From Hyphomicrobiaceae bacterium (lineage in GTDB: Bacteria > Pseudomonadota > Alphaproteobacteria > Rhizobiales > Hyphomicrobiaceae): a stretch of DNA of 64,000 nt. The DNA lies in contig JALHOW010000003.1 in NCBI GenBank assembly GCA_022842785.1, positions 1 through 64,000 on the forward strand, in the 5' to 3' direction. Below, piece after piece: positions 45,001 through 54,264 of this stretch. Positions within the stretch are counted from its first letter, which is position 1. Every line of letters starts with the position of its first letter. Position numbers and translations under genes: made by a program. Below the pieces are notes generated by a model that worked only from the letters and a program-made list of their open reading frames with translations, was not told the DNA's origin and did no database searches.

Positions 45001-46202
45001 GCGCGCCCGAACCACCACGTAAAGAACCGCCACTGCGGACGATCCTGCTGCTCGCGCTTGCCGCGTTCGCCGGCGCCCTGAACATCCGCATCAGCGATCC
45101 GCTGCTTGCGCAGGTCGCCGCCGGTTTCTCGACGACGATCGGAACCGCAGCCATCATCATTACGGCCTTCACCATCGGCTATGGGCTGTTCCAGCTCGCT
45201 TTCGGACCCGTCGGCGATCGCCTCGGCAAGTATCGCGTGGCTGGTTGCCTTTCGCTCGCCGCAGGGCTCGCGACCACATCGGCCGCGTTTGCGGCGACAC
45301 TGTCCGACCTCACGCTCGCTCGCTTTGCCGCAGGAGCGATGAGTTCAGCCGTCATCCCGCTCGCCTTTGCCTGGATTGGCGATGCCATTCCCTTCGAGCG
45401 CAGGCAGGCCGTGCTTGCACGTTTCCTGACGGCGCAGTTCACAGGGATAGTGCTGTCACAGGCTGCCGGCGGTTACATCGGCGCAGAGTTCGGTTGGCGT
45501 ACTGTCTTCGTCGTCGTCGGCGCCGTTCATCTCATTGCCGGCATCGCCATGCTGGTCGAACTCAAGCTCAATCCTGGGGCTCAGCCCATCGGCGCCCCCG
45601 GCGCGAACAGCTTTGCTGCCATGCTCGCAGGCTCGCGCAGAATTCTCGCGCGCCCGTTCGTGCGCGTCATGCTCGTTGCGGTCTTCCTGGAAGCCTTCGC
45701 GATGTACGGTGCCTTCGCCTATGTCGGCGCCGACCTCGTGCACCGGCTCGGGGCGAGCTTTGCCGTGTCGGGCCTCGTGCTCGCGGTTTTCGGCGCAGGC
45801 GCGCTCAGCTACTCCTTCAGCGCCCGCTGGCTTCTATCGCGGATCGGCGAGCGGGGTCTCGTCCTGCTCGGTGGCGCCATCATCGCGGCAGGATTCGTCC
45901 TTCTGGCATTTGCGCCGTCGCTCGCCTTCGCGATCCCCTCGATGGTGCTGCTCGGCCTCGGCTTCTACATGTTCCACAACACGCTGCAGACGAACGCCAC
46001 CCAGATGGCGCCCGAAGCCCGGGGGCTTGCCGTCTCGCTGTTCGCCTTCTGCCTCTTTATTGGCCAGTCGATCGGCGTGGCACTCGCGGCCCCCCTGGTC
46101 GATCGCTTCGGGGCGCCGCCCGTCTACCTTGCCGCCGCGATCCTGCTGCCGCTCACGGCCATCTGGTTCCGTCACCGCCTCGCCATGCGCGATCCCGTCT
46201 GA
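44997..46202 (+). CDS. MFS efflux transporter
   Basis: The 401-residue product has 12 helices. The loop between helices 2 and 3 reads GPVGDRLGKYRV, the MFS G-x-x-x-D-R-x-G-R/K signature. Helix 4 has AGAMSSAVIPLAFAWIGDAIP and helix 5 a drug-export type G-x-x-x-G-P-like stretch. The C-terminal half has GLAVSLFAFCLFIGQSIGVAL. It is probably a drug or metabolite exporter of the DHA1 kind. It is translationally coupled to the EamA exporter, an unusual pairing. Confidence 0.92.
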   Translation: MSAPEPPRKEPPLRTILLLALAAFAGALNIRISDPLLAQVAAGFSTTIGTAAIIITAFTIGYGLFQLAFGPVGDRLGKYRVAGCLSLAAGLATTSAAFAATLSDLTLARFAAGAMSSAVIPLAFAWIGDAIPFERRQAVLARFLTAQFTGIVLSQAAGGYIGAEFGWRTVFVVVGAVHLIAGIAMLVELKLNPGAQPIGAPGANSFAAMLAGSRRILARPFVRVMLVAVFLEAFAMYGAFAYVGADLVHRLGASFAVSGLVLAVFGAGALSYSFSARWLLSRIGERGLVLLGGAIIAAGFVLLAFAPSLAFAIPSMVLLGLGFYMFHNTLQTNATQMAPEARGLAVSLFAFCLFIGQSIGVALAAPLVDRFGAPPVYLAAAILLPLTAIWFRHRLAMRDPV

Positions 46203-46320
46203 AGGCGGATCAATTTACCGGCCTGCTTGCCAACACTCGCCCGAAACCCCAATTTTGTGCTATCAGGCAACTACAAATCAGCCACATGGCGGGCCTTGAA
46301 CCCGCACCATGGAGAGCAGC

Positions 46321-46710
46321 ATGAGCACACCTCGCCCCCGGCCCAAGGTCCTGACGCTGACGGAAGCCGCCGCTCAGCGCGTCAAGTCCATCATGGCCAG
46401 TAAGGGCCCTGCCGTCGCCGGTCTCAAGATCGGCGTGAAGAAGGGCGGCTGCGCGGGCATGGAATACACCATGGATTGGGCCGAGGCGGCCGGGAAGTTC
46501 GACGAGATCGTCGAGCAGGACGGCGCCCGCGTGATCATCGATCCGCAGGCCGTGTTGTACCTGCTCGGGACGGAGATGGACTATAAGGTCGACAAACTCT
46601 CGGCCCAGTTCGTGTTCAACAATCCCAACCAGTCGAGCGCCTGCGGCTGCGGCGAGAGCGTCAACCTGACGCCCGCCCCCAAGGAGCGCCTCGAGGCGCT
46701 GAAGGCCTGA
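46321..46710 (+). CDS. HesB/IscA-family Fe-S carrier (SufA/ErpA type)
   Basis: The 129-residue product keeps the three cluster-binding cysteines: one in VKKGGCAGMEY and two in SSACGCGES near the C-terminus. It begins with VLTLTEAAAQRVKSIM as A-type carriers do. ATG 46321 is chosen because GGAGA lies eight bases before it; an earlier ATG at 46309 is in frame. It moves Fe-S clusters to apoproteins. No suf or isc genes are adjacent in the window. Confidence 0.94.
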   Translation: MSTPRPRPKVLTLTEAAAQRVKSIMASKGPAVAGLKIGVKKGGCAGMEYTMDWAEAAGKFDEIVEQDGARVIIDPQAVLYLLGTEMDYKVDKLSAQFVFNNPNQSSACGCGESVNLTPAPKERLEALKA

Positions 46711-47288
46711 TGTCGGTTCTAGCTTTGGCGCCCCCTGCCGGCGAACCGGCCTGGGTGGCGAATGTCCTCCGCTATTGGTTCGAAGAACTTACTCTCGAGC
46801 AGTGCTTCGAGAAGAACGATCGCGTTGATGCCACGATCCGCGAGCGCTTCAACGGCGTGCACGCAAAGCTCGCTGCGAACGATGGCGCGATCCACGCCGA
46901 CGCTCCCCGTGAACTGCTCGCCGCGCTCATCGTCTTCGACCAATTCTCGCGCAATCTGTTCCGCGGCAGCCCCAAAGCCTTCGCGACCGACCCGGTCGCG
47001 CTGCGTCTCGCGCGCACAGCCGTCGCCGACGGCCTCGATCAGGCCATGAGCAATCGTGAGCGCATTTTCGTCTACCTGCCCTTCGAGCACAGTGAGAATG
47101 TCGCCGATCAGGAGCAGTCGATCGCACTCTTCGCGCAGCTCGGCGACGAGTATCTCGACAAGTACGCCATGGCGCACAAGATCATCATCGACCGCTTCGG
47201 CCGTTTCCCCCACCGCAATGTGGTGCTCGGGCGCGCGTCGACGCCGGAGGAGATCGCCTTCCTCCAGGAGCCCATGAGCTCTTTCTGA
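46710..47288 (+). CDS. DUF924 family protein
   Basis: The ATG overlaps the TGA of the Fe-S carrier gene (TGATG), so the two are coupled. The 192-residue helical product has the DUF924 blocks: VLRYWFEELTLEQCFEKND, LIVFDQFSRNLFRGSPKAFATD, RIFVYLPFEHSENVADQE and DRFGRFPHRN. The family is predicted to be TPR-like; its function is unknown. The link to Fe-S carriers is common in alphaproteobacteria and may be functional. Confidence 0.93.
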   Translation: MSVLALAPPAGEPAWVANVLRYWFEELTLEQCFEKNDRVDATIRERFNGVHAKLAANDGAIHADAPRELLAALIVFDQFSRNLFRGSPKAFATDPVALRLARTAVADGLDQAMSNRERIFVYLPFEHSENVADQEQSIALFAQLGDEYLDKYAMAHKIIIDRFGRFPHRNVVLGRASTPEEIAFLQEPMSSF

Positions 47289-47292
47289 GCGG

Positions 47293-48351
47293 CTATTTCG
47301 CGCGCGACCTGCGGGCCGGCGCTTTCCTGGCCGCAGCTTTGCTAGCCTCAGGCCCGCGCAATGCCACCAGAAGCGCGGAAAAGTCCGCTGGCATTGGGCT
47401 CTCGAAACTCAGGCGCTTCCCCGTAACGGGATGCTCGAAGCCGAGCCCCGCAGCGTGCAGAGCCTGCCGATCGAGCTGTGCGAGCGCCGATTGCGCTTTC
47501 TCACTCAATTTCCGCGCGCTCGACTTGAATCCACTGCCATAGACCGGGTCACCCATGACGGGATGACCATTGTGCGTGAGATGCACGCGGATCTGATGCG
47601 TGCGTCCCGTCTCGAGCTCGAGTTCCATGAGGCTCGCAATGGGCACACCCTTCTCGTCGCGGAACACTTCGAGCACGCCGTAGTGCGTCACGGCATGGCG
47701 TGACGTCGGCCCCTGCGATATGGCCATGCGCGTACGGTTGTGGCGGCTGCGTGCGATCGATGCATCGATGGCACCGCGCGGGCGGTCCGGCGCGCCCCAC
47801 ACGAGCGCCACATAGCGCCGCGTCAGGCGCCCGTCGGCACCATGTGCAGCGAATTGCTCGGAAAGCCCGCGGTGCGCAACATCGGATTTCGCAACGACGA
47901 GCAGCCCGCTCGTATCCTTGTCGAGCCGATGCACGATCCCTGGCCGGCGTACGCCGCCGATCCCCGAAAGGCTATCACCGCAGTGCGCGAGCAGCGCGTT
48001 GACCAAGGTCCCGCCGGCATGGCCAGGCGCCGGGTGGACGACCATACCGGCGGGTTTGTCGACGATAATGAGGTCGCCGTCCTCATGAACGATCGAGAGG
48101 CTCGTATATTCCGCCTGCGGCGTCGCGGGCTCGGGCGGCGGCACGGCGACGGTATAACGCTCGCCCGGTTTGACCCTCAGGCCCGGCTCTTCTATCGTCC
48201 CGCGCGTGCCCGCCACATGGCCCTGCTTGATGAGGGCCTGCAGGCGCGCGCGAGAGAGCTCAGCAATATGACTGCCGAGCACGCGATCGATCCTCTGGCC
48301 GGCATCGGCCTCGGTGATCTCGATTGTGCGGATGTCTTCAGGCGCGGTCAT
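47293..48351 (-). CDS. rluD: RluA-family 23S rRNA pseudouridine synthase (RluD type)
   Basis: The 352-residue product has an N-terminal S4 RNA-binding domain (residues 12-75, RIDRVLGSHIAELSRARLQALIKQG) and the RluA catalytic domain. Catalysis centres on the Asp of HRLDKDTSGLLVVAK. Other family text includes GGTLVNALLAHC and TGRTHQIRVHL. RluD isomerises uridines in helix 69 of 23S rRNA. The C-terminus is Ala/Lys-rich. It is divergent from DUF6476 by 47 bases and convergent with DUF924. Confidence 0.95.
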   Translation of the reverse strand: MTAPEDIRTIEITEADAGQRIDRVLGSHIAELSRARLQALIKQGHVAGTRGTIEEPGLRVKPGERYTVAVPPPEPATPQAEYTSLSIVHEDGDLIIVDKPAGMVVHPAPGHAGGTLVNALLAHCGDSLSGIGGVRRPGIVHRLDKDTSGLLVVAKSDVAHRGLSEQFAAHGADGRLTRRYVALVWGAPDRPRGAIDASIARSRHNRTRMAISQGPTSRHAVTHYGVLEVFRDEKGVPIASLMELELETGRTHQIRVHLTHNGHPVMGDPVYGSGFKSSARKLSEKAQSALAQLDRQALHAAGLGFEHPVTGKRLSFESPMPADFSALLVALRGPEASKAAARKAPARRSRAK

Positions 48352-48398
48352 GTCATGGGCAAGTCTTGAAGCGGCCGTGTGCGGCCAGGAGTGAATGA

Positions 48399-48788
48399 AT
48401 GCGCGACGACAACGCTGAACCAGCGGAGCCGCCGAACGGACAGATGACGGGCATGATCCTCGGCGAGCGCCACATCCGGATGCTGCGGATTGCCGTCATC
48501 ATCATGAGTGTCATACTCGTCGTCGGTTTCATCGCCGTCATCGCGCGCATTATCTATCTCGTCAATCGCGGCGGCGATACTGCAGCGCCGACGGCAATCT
48601 CGCAGCCCCTGCAGCAGGCCGCACGCCTCGCGCTGCCGGCCGGGGCGAACGTACGCCATATCTCGCTCGCCGGGTCGCGCATCGCCGTACACTATGATAG
48701 CCCGACCGGCAGCGGCATCGTGGTCCTCGACCTGCACACGGGAAATCCCGTGTCGCGCGTCGAGATCGTTCCCGAAACACCTCGATAA
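48399..48788 (+). CDS. DUF6476-type single-pass membrane protein
   Basis: The 129-residue product has a polar N-terminus, a single membrane helix at about 29-52 (RIAVIIMSVILVVGFIAVIARI) and a small beta-rich domain with RHISLAGSRIAVHYDSPTG and IVVLDLHTGNPV. This fits the DUF6476 proteins that lie opposite rluD in many alphaproteobacteria. The function is unknown. The C-terminal domain probably faces the periplasm. Confidence 0.8.
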   Translation: MRDDNAEPAEPPNGQMTGMILGERHIRMLRIAVIIMSVILVVGFIAVIARIIYLVNRGGDTAAPTAISQPLQQAARLALPAGANVRHISLAGSRIAVHYDSPTGSGIVVLDLHTGNPVSRVEIVPETPR

Positions 48789-48813
48789 GCAATATTCTCC
48801 TGGGAGACGACAA

Positions 48814-49830
48814 ATGAGAGCTTGGCAGATCGTGTCGGATGGCGGTGTCGATGCCTTGAAGCTGGCCGAAGTCGCGTCGAGTGCGCCAGGATCGGGACCA
48901 GGGCCGGGAGAAGTGCGCGTGCGTATGCGCGCCAACGCGATCAACTTCCGCGACCTCGCGACGATCCGCGATCCGGTCGCGCGCAAGCTTCCCTATCCGC
49001 GCCTTCCGAACTCGGACGGGGCAGGCGATGTCGTGGCCGTCGGCGCGGGCGTGACCGCATTCAAGCCCGGGGATCGCGTGGCCTCCTGCTTCTTCCAGCG
49101 CTGGATCGACGGGCCGTGCTCGATCGAAGCCATGAACAGCGCGCTCGGCGGCGCCATCGACGGCGTGCTCGCCGAGGAGGTGAACCTCAGCGCAGACGGA
49201 GTCGTGCCAATCCCGGCGCATCTCTCCTACGCCGAAGGCGCGACACTTCCGTGCGCGGCGCTCACGGCGTGGAATGCCGTTGTCGAAGTCGGCCGCGTGA
49301 AAGCGGGCGACACCGTGCTGTTGCTCGGCACGGGCGGCGTCTCGATCTTCGCGCTGCAGTTCGCGCGTATGATGGGCGCGCGCACGATCATCACATCGTC
49401 GAGCGAGGAGAAGCTCGCGCGGGCCCGCGCACTCGGCGCCTCGGTCACCATCAATTATGCGCAGAAGCCCGATTGGGAAAATGCGGTGCTGGAAGCGACT
49501 GGCGGCAAGGGAGTCGATCTCACCGTCGAAGTGGGTGGCGCCGGCACGCTCCCGCGCACGATCGCGGCGACGCGTGTCGCTGGAACCATTGGCCTGATCG
49601 GCGTGCTCACCGGCGGCCAGATCGACCCAGCGACCGTCATGCGCAAGTCGATCCGCCTTCAGGGTATCTACGTCGGCTCGCGGCGCATGTTCCTCGATAT
49701 GAACCGCGCCATTTCCCTGCACGGCCTCAAGCCGGTGATCGACAAGACATTCGCCTTCGCCGACGCGCGTGCGGCGTATCACGCGATGGCCGCGGCCGGT
49801 CACTTCGGCAAGATCGTCATCGAGATCTGA
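48814..49830 (+). CDS. MDR-family NAD(P)-dependent alcohol dehydrogenase
   Basis: The 338-residue product (ATG 48814 after GGGAGACG) begins MRAWQIVSDGGVDALKL and has AINFRDLATIRDPV, N-S-D-G-A-G-D-V near residue 70, and the Rossmann motif LLLGTGGVSIFALQFAR. Zinc ligands are not conserved in the usual form (the N-F-R-D segment replaces C-H-S-D). It is thus a quinone-reductase-like MDR enzyme. It follows DUF6476 by 25 bases. Confidence 0.9.
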   Translation: MRAWQIVSDGGVDALKLAEVASSAPGSGPGPGEVRVRMRANAINFRDLATIRDPVARKLPYPRLPNSDGAGDVVAVGAGVTAFKPGDRVASCFFQRWIDGPCSIEAMNSALGGAIDGVLAEEVNLSADGVVPIPAHLSYAEGATLPCAALTAWNAVVEVGRVKAGDTVLLLGTGGVSIFALQFARMMGARTIITSSSEEKLARARALGASVTINYAQKPDWENAVLEATGGKGVDLTVEVGGAGTLPRTIAATRVAGTIGLIGVLTGGQIDPATVMRKSIRLQGIYVGSRRMFLDMNRAISLHGLKPVIDKTFAFADARAAYHAMAAAGHFGKIVIEI

Positions 49831-49840
49831 GAATCCAGCG

Positions 49841-50224
49841 TCACGCCGAGCCGACACTGCGGCCGATCATTCGACCGGTAAGCGTCGCGAGCAGAAGAAC
49901 GACGTACATCGGCACGCCGATGAAAAGGACGGCGAACGGCAACAGCGCAAGACCGGTCCCGGTCGGGTGGATGAGCATCATGCCCGCGATGTGACCGCCG
50001 ATCGCCCACAGCGGCAAGCGCCACGCGCCCTCTTCCGTAAGCGCTCCAGCGAGGCCGTGCAGCACGAACAGCAGCGGAACGCCGACAATCCAATACGGGG
50101 CCAGGTCCCAGGCCTCGCGAACGCCATGGCCGGCAAGCGTCGGCAGAAGCGAGAACAGCGCCCACACAACAAAGCCGGCGACTGCCAGAATGGCGCCGTA
50201 GAAGGTCTCGAGTTGCCTCGACAT
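49841..50224 (-). CDS. Four-helix membrane protein, unknown
   Basis: The 127-residue product (ATG 50224) has four hydrophobic segments, such as FYGAILAVAGFVVWALFSLL and VPLLFVLHGLAGAL, with few charges. I do not recognise a family. It is convergent with the MDR gene, 10 bases apart, and divergent from the exonuclease gene. Its end is RMIGRSVGSA. Confidence 0.7.
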   Translation of the reverse strand: MSRQLETFYGAILAVAGFVVWALFSLLPTLAGHGVREAWDLAPYWIVGVPLLFVLHGLAGALTEEGAWRLPLWAIGGHIAGMMLIHPTGTGLALLPFAVLFIGVPMYVVLLLATLTGRMIGRSVGSA

Positions 50225-50346
50225 GGTACGCTCCACACTTTCCGCACGGGCAGAATACCGGCGGAAAGTTACGGAAGGACGCAGCAGCATGGTGAATGAA
50301 CTGCTGACGCGTTGATCTCATAACGCCGCATACCCAAATCTGATCC

Positions 50347-51360
50347 ATGCGCCCCGAGGATCTCATCTGCCCAACGCCGCAGGGGCTCTACTGCCCACCC
50401 GCGGACGTCTACATCGATCCCATGCGGCCGGTCGCGCGGGCGCTCGTCACGCACGGGCATTCGGACCATGCCCGCGCGGGCCACGGCGCAGTCATGGCCA
50501 CCGAGGAAACGCTCGGCATCATGGCCGAGCGCTATGGCGAGGATTTCACCGGGAGCCGCCAACCCGTCGCCTTCGGCGAAGTCGTCAGCATCAACGGCGT
50601 CGAAGTCTCCTTCCATCCCGCCGGGCATGTGCTCGGCTCCGCGCAGATCCGCCTCGTTTGGCAAGGCTTCCGCGCCGTGATCTCGGGAGACTACAAACGC
50701 CTGCCGGATCGCACCGCCGGCACATTCGAGCCGATCGCGTGCGACCTCTTCGTCAGCGAAGCTACGTTCGGCCTGCCAGTATTTCGCCACCCGCCGACCG
50801 AGCACGAAGTGGCCAAGCTTCTCGAAAGTGTCGAGCTCTTCCCTGAGCGCGCGCACCTCGTCGGCGCCTATCCGCTGGGCAAGTCGCAGCGGCTCATGGC
50901 ACTCGTGCGCGATGCCGGGTACGACAAGCCAATCTACATCCACGGTGCCATCGCGCGGCTTACGGCGTTCTACCAGTCGCGCGGGATCGACCTTGGCGAC
51001 ATCCGCCCCGTCGTACTCGACGAGCGCAAAAACCTCGGCGGTGCCATCATCATCTGCCCGCCGAGTGCCATTCAGGAAGCGTGGTCGCGCAAGTTCCCCG
51101 ATCCCGTCACGGCCTTTGCCTCGGGCTGGATGCGCGTGCGCGCCCGCGCCAAGCAGAAGGGCGTGGAGTTGCCGCTCGTGGTTTCGGATCATGCCGACTG
51201 GGATGATCTCGGCCGCACGATCCGCGAGACGGGCGCCGAGGAAGTCTGGGTCACGCACGGTGCCGAAGAAGCGCTCGTGCATTGGTGCGAGACGCAAGGC
51301 ATTCGCGCACGCCCTCTGAGGCTCATCGGCTACGGCGACGAAGAGGGCGAGGCTGCATGA
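50347..51360 (+). CDS. Ligase-associated metallo-beta-lactamase exonuclease
   Basis: The 337-residue product is a beta-lactamase/CPSF-type nuclease. The metal site is THGHSDHARAG (His36, His38, Asp40, His41), followed by FHPAGHVLGSAQIRL and VISGDYKR. The C-terminal VVSDHADWDDL is typical. In known cassettes this exonuclease trims DNA ends for the ATP-dependent ligase encoded next. Its stop overlaps the ligase ATG (ATGA). Confidence 0.94.
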   Translation: MRPEDLICPTPQGLYCPPADVYIDPMRPVARALVTHGHSDHARAGHGAVMATEETLGIMAERYGEDFTGSRQPVAFGEVVSINGVEVSFHPAGHVLGSAQIRLVWQGFRAVISGDYKRLPDRTAGTFEPIACDLFVSEATFGLPVFRHPPTEHEVAKLLESVELFPERAHLVGAYPLGKSQRLMALVRDAGYDKPIYIHGAIARLTAFYQSRGIDLGDIRPVVLDERKNLGGAIIICPPSAIQEAWSRKFPDPVTAFASGWMRVRARAKQKGVELPLVVSDHADWDDLGRTIRETGAEEVWVTHGAEEALVHWCETQGIRARPLRLIGYGDEEGEAA

Positions 51361-52997
51361 ACCGCTTCGCCGCGCTCATCGATCGCCTCGGCTATGAGCC
51401 GCGCCGCAATGCCAAGCTGCGGCTCATGACGGACTACTTCCGCGACACGCCCGATCCCGAGCGCGGCTGGGCGCTGGCCGCGCTCACGGGCGCACTCTCC
51501 TTTCGTCATGCCAAGCCGGCACTCATCAAGGGCCTCATCCAGGAGCGCACCGACCCGGTACTGTTCGCGCTCTCCTATGACTATGTCGGCGATCTCGCGG
51601 AGACGGTCGCGCTCATGTGGCCGGCACGTGGCGGCGCCAACGAGATTCCGCACCTCTCGGATATCGTTGCAGGCCTGCACGAGACGACCAAGGCCGATCT
51701 GCCGCGTCGCCTCGCGAGTTGGCTCGACGCGCTCGATGAAACGGGCCGCTGGGCGCTGCTGAAACTCATCACAGGCGCCATGCGCATCGGCGCATCGGCA
51801 CGCCTCGCAAAGACCGCCGTCGCGCGCCTCGGCACGCTCACGCCCGATGAGATCGAGCTCGTCTGGCATGGCCTCGCACCACCCTATCTCGATCTCTTCG
51901 CCTGGGCCGAAGGCACGGGGCCGAAACCGGACACCGTCAACCCCGCGCCCTTTCATCCGCCCATGCTTTCGCACCCGCTCGAGGATGTCGGTAGCTGGCG
52001 CGAGACGCTGAACGCCGCCGACTTCTCCGCCGAGTGGAAGTGGGACGGCATTCGCGTGCAGGCTGTCGGTGGAATCGACGGGCAAGGCCGCCGCGTCGCG
52101 CGCCTCTACTCGCGTACGGGCGAAGACATCTCCGCCGCCTTTCCCGATGTCGTCGATGCCATCCAGTTCGAGGGCGCTATCGACGGTGAGCTTCTCATTC
52201 TGCGCGACGGCCGCGTGCAGAGTTTCAACGTGCTACAGCAGCGCCTCAATCGCAAAGCCATCACACCGAAGCTGCTCACCGAGTTCCCGGCCCACATCCG
52301 CGCCTACGACCTGATGGTCGATTATGGCGAAGATATCCGCGCGCTCACCTTCATCGAGCGACGCGCGCGTCTCGAAGCGCTCGTCGCCAAGCTCGATCAC
52401 GCGCGCATCGACCTTTCTCCGATCGTCCGCTTCGCCGATTGGAACGAACTCGCCGCCGCACGCGCCATGCCGGCCTCGGCAGGCGCGGGCGAGGACGCCG
52501 ATGCAATCGAAGGCATCATGCTCAAGCGCCGCGACAGCACGTACGTGCCCGGACGCCCCAAGGGCCCATGGTTCAAGTGGAAGCGCGATGCCTACACGGT
52601 CGATGCGGTCATGATGTACGCCCAGCGCGGACACGGAAAGCGCTCGTCCTTCTACTCGGACTACACCTTCGGCCTCTGGCGCCTTGGCGACGACGGCGCG
52701 GACGAACTCGTACCCGTCGGCAAGGCCTACTCGGGCATCACCGACGACGAACTCGCAGCGCTCGACCGCTTCGTGCGCAAGAACACGACCAACCGCTTCG
52801 GTCCTGTTCGCGAGGTCACGCATACGCCCGACGCCGGTGTCGTGCTGGAGATCGCCTTCGAAGGCCTCAACCGCTCGACGCGCCACCGCTCCGGCGTGGC
52901 GATGCGCTTTCCGCGCATTCACCGCATCCGCTGGGACAAACCCGCACGCGAAGCCGACCGCCTCGAGCACCTGGAGGCACTGCTCGCGTCACGTTAA
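51357..52997 (+). CDS. ATP-dependent DNA ligase of the exonuclease-linked type
   Basis: The 546-residue product has an N-terminal DNA-binding domain (1-200), then the nucleotidyltransferase domain with the AMP-accepting Lys228 in AEWKWDGIRVQ, the R-L-Y-S-R-T-G-E motif Ia, a DGELL motif III, GIMLKRRDSTY and WFKWKRD (motif V). The C-terminal OB domain ends the protein. It is a cisplatin-resistance-type ligase found in repair cassettes with an exonuclease, an Lhr helicase and a metallophosphoesterase. Here a HAD hydrolase follows instead of lhr. Confidence 0.95.
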   Translation: MNRFAALIDRLGYEPRRNAKLRLMTDYFRDTPDPERGWALAALTGALSFRHAKPALIKGLIQERTDPVLFALSYDYVGDLAETVALMWPARGGANEIPHLSDIVAGLHETTKADLPRRLASWLDALDETGRWALLKLITGAMRIGASARLAKTAVARLGTLTPDEIELVWHGLAPPYLDLFAWAEGTGPKPDTVNPAPFHPPMLSHPLEDVGSWRETLNAADFSAEWKWDGIRVQAVGGIDGQGRRVARLYSRTGEDISAAFPDVVDAIQFEGAIDGELLILRDGRVQSFNVLQQRLNRKAITPKLLTEFPAHIRAYDLMVDYGEDIRALTFIERRARLEALVAKLDHARIDLSPIVRFADWNELAAARAMPASAGAGEDADAIEGIMLKRRDSTYVPGRPKGPWFKWKRDAYTVDAVMMYAQRGHGKRSSFYSDYTFGLWRLGDDGADELVPVGKAYSGITDDELAALDRFVRKNTTNRFGPVREVTHTPDAGVVLEIAFEGLNRSTRHRSGVAMRFPRIHRIRWDKPAREADRLEHLEALLASR

Positions 52998-53042
52998 GAT
53001 CGGGGCAATGCCGGATGAACCGAGCTGCAGCGAGATAATCTC

Positions 53043-53756
53043 ATGACACTGCGACTTTCCGATTTCGACGCCGTCACTTTCGATGTCTACGGGACACTCA
53101 TCGATTGGGAACCCTCCATCATCGCGTTGCTCGCGCAATGGGCCAAACGGGATGGCGTGACCGCAGGCGACGAAGAGCTTCTGATGGCCTTCGATCGCGC
53201 ACGCGCCGAGATCCAGAAGATCCGCCCAGCACTCCTCTATCCGGATGTCTTGCGCCGCTGCTTCGCCCGTATCGCGGCCGAGTACGGCCTAGCGGAGGAT
53301 GAAGAGCTGCGCGAGAAATTCGCCAAGGCCCCGCACAGCTGGCCGGCTTATGCCGACACCCACGCCGGCCTCACCGCTCTGCGGGCGCGAGCGAAAATCG
53401 GCGCGCTCAGCAATATCGACGAGGGCTCGCTGAAAAGCTCGTGCAGCAAGATGGGCATCCAGTTCGACATCGTGGTGACGGCCGAGCGTGTCGGCGCCTA
53501 CAAGCCCGATTGGCCGCATTTTCATACAGGCATCGCGGATCTCGCCGCGATGGGCATCCCGCGCGAGCGTATTCTTCATGTCGGACAAAGCCTCAGGGCC
53601 GACATCACGCCGGCCAACAAGCTCGGTCTGAAATGCGCGTGGATCCACCGCCCCGGCCGACTGCTCGGGCTTTCCGGAGAGGGCGCAGCCGAGGCTCGCC
53701 CCGACCTCACAGTCAGCACGCTCGCGAAGCTTGTCGCCGCAATCGGCGACAAGTGA
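53043..53756 (+). CDS. HAD-superfamily hydrolase, haloacid dehalogenase type II
   Basis: The 237-residue product starts with the nucleophile motif AVTFDVYGTLIDWE. Motif II is GALSNID, motif III includes GAYKPDWPHF, and motif IV reads ILHVGQSLRADITPANKLGL. The order and the D-V-Y-G-T-L form match haloacid dehalogenases. It could release halide from 2-haloacids or dephosphorylate a metabolite. It follows the ligase by 45 bases. Confidence 0.9.
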   Translation: MTLRLSDFDAVTFDVYGTLIDWEPSIIALLAQWAKRDGVTAGDEELLMAFDRARAEIQKIRPALLYPDVLRRCFARIAAEYGLAEDEELREKFAKAPHSWPAYADTHAGLTALRARAKIGALSNIDEGSLKSSCSKMGIQFDIVVTAERVGAYKPDWPHFHTGIADLAAMGIPRERILHVGQSLRADITPANKLGLKCAWIHRPGRLLGLSGEGAAEARPDLTVSTLAKLVAAIGDK

Positions 53757-53782
53757 TCCTATTAGGCGGAAATGCCGTGGCG

Positions 53783-54058
53783 CTACTTGCAGGCCTTCTG
53801 GCGCGCGGTGCAGGTCGGCATGACCATGTCCCCGGTGCACTTCATCGCTACGGGGCCGACAGCCTTGGCACCCATGCCGCTGATTGAATTATTGAGCGCA
53901 GCCGTCGCCATGTACTTCGCGAGGTCCGGAGTGACCATCGTCGCCTGACCGCCGGCGCGCACGCACTTCGCCTTCGCCTCGGCCTGCATTGTCGTCAAAC
54001 CACCACCCGCGATAGCCACAGCCGCCGCGACGCTCGCGATCAGATAAATTCTTCTCAT
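53783..54058 (-). CDS. Small secreted protein, unknown
   Basis: The 91-residue product has a signal peptide (MRRIYLIASVAAAVAIAGGG, cleavage near AEA-KA). The mature part of about 63 residues has four cysteines: one in AKCVRAGG and three near the end (MKCTGDM, PTCTAR and KACK). AGGAGGTC precedes the ATG at 54058. Short, basic and secreted; no family is recognised. Confidence 0.75.
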   Translation of the reverse strand: MRRIYLIASVAAAVAIAGGGLTTMQAEAKAKCVRAGGQATMVTPDLAKYMATAALNNSISGMGAKAVGPVAMKCTGDMVMPTCTARQKACK

Positions 54059-54211
54059 TGTGACCTCCTGTGTGGAATGCACCAACACGCGCACAATGCC
54101 ATGAAGCTCGGATTCGAATGCGACGGCTGCAGCATTTTCCCACAGTCGTTGCCGCTGGGTTACGCGCACAAAGAGCGTAAGTCCCGCAGGGCACCGCAGC
54201 CCAAAATGACG

Positions 54212-54237
54212 AGAGCCGGCCACGATGGGCCGGCTCT
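54212..54237 (-). terminator. Terminator after the first BA14K gene
   Basis: agagccggcc and ggccggctct form a ten-base stem with a six-base loop. On the minus strand the following bases are cgtcatttt, a modest T-tract. Confidence 0.75.
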
Positions 54238-54264
54238 CTTACCTTGCAAAGGCTCTGGGATCGT

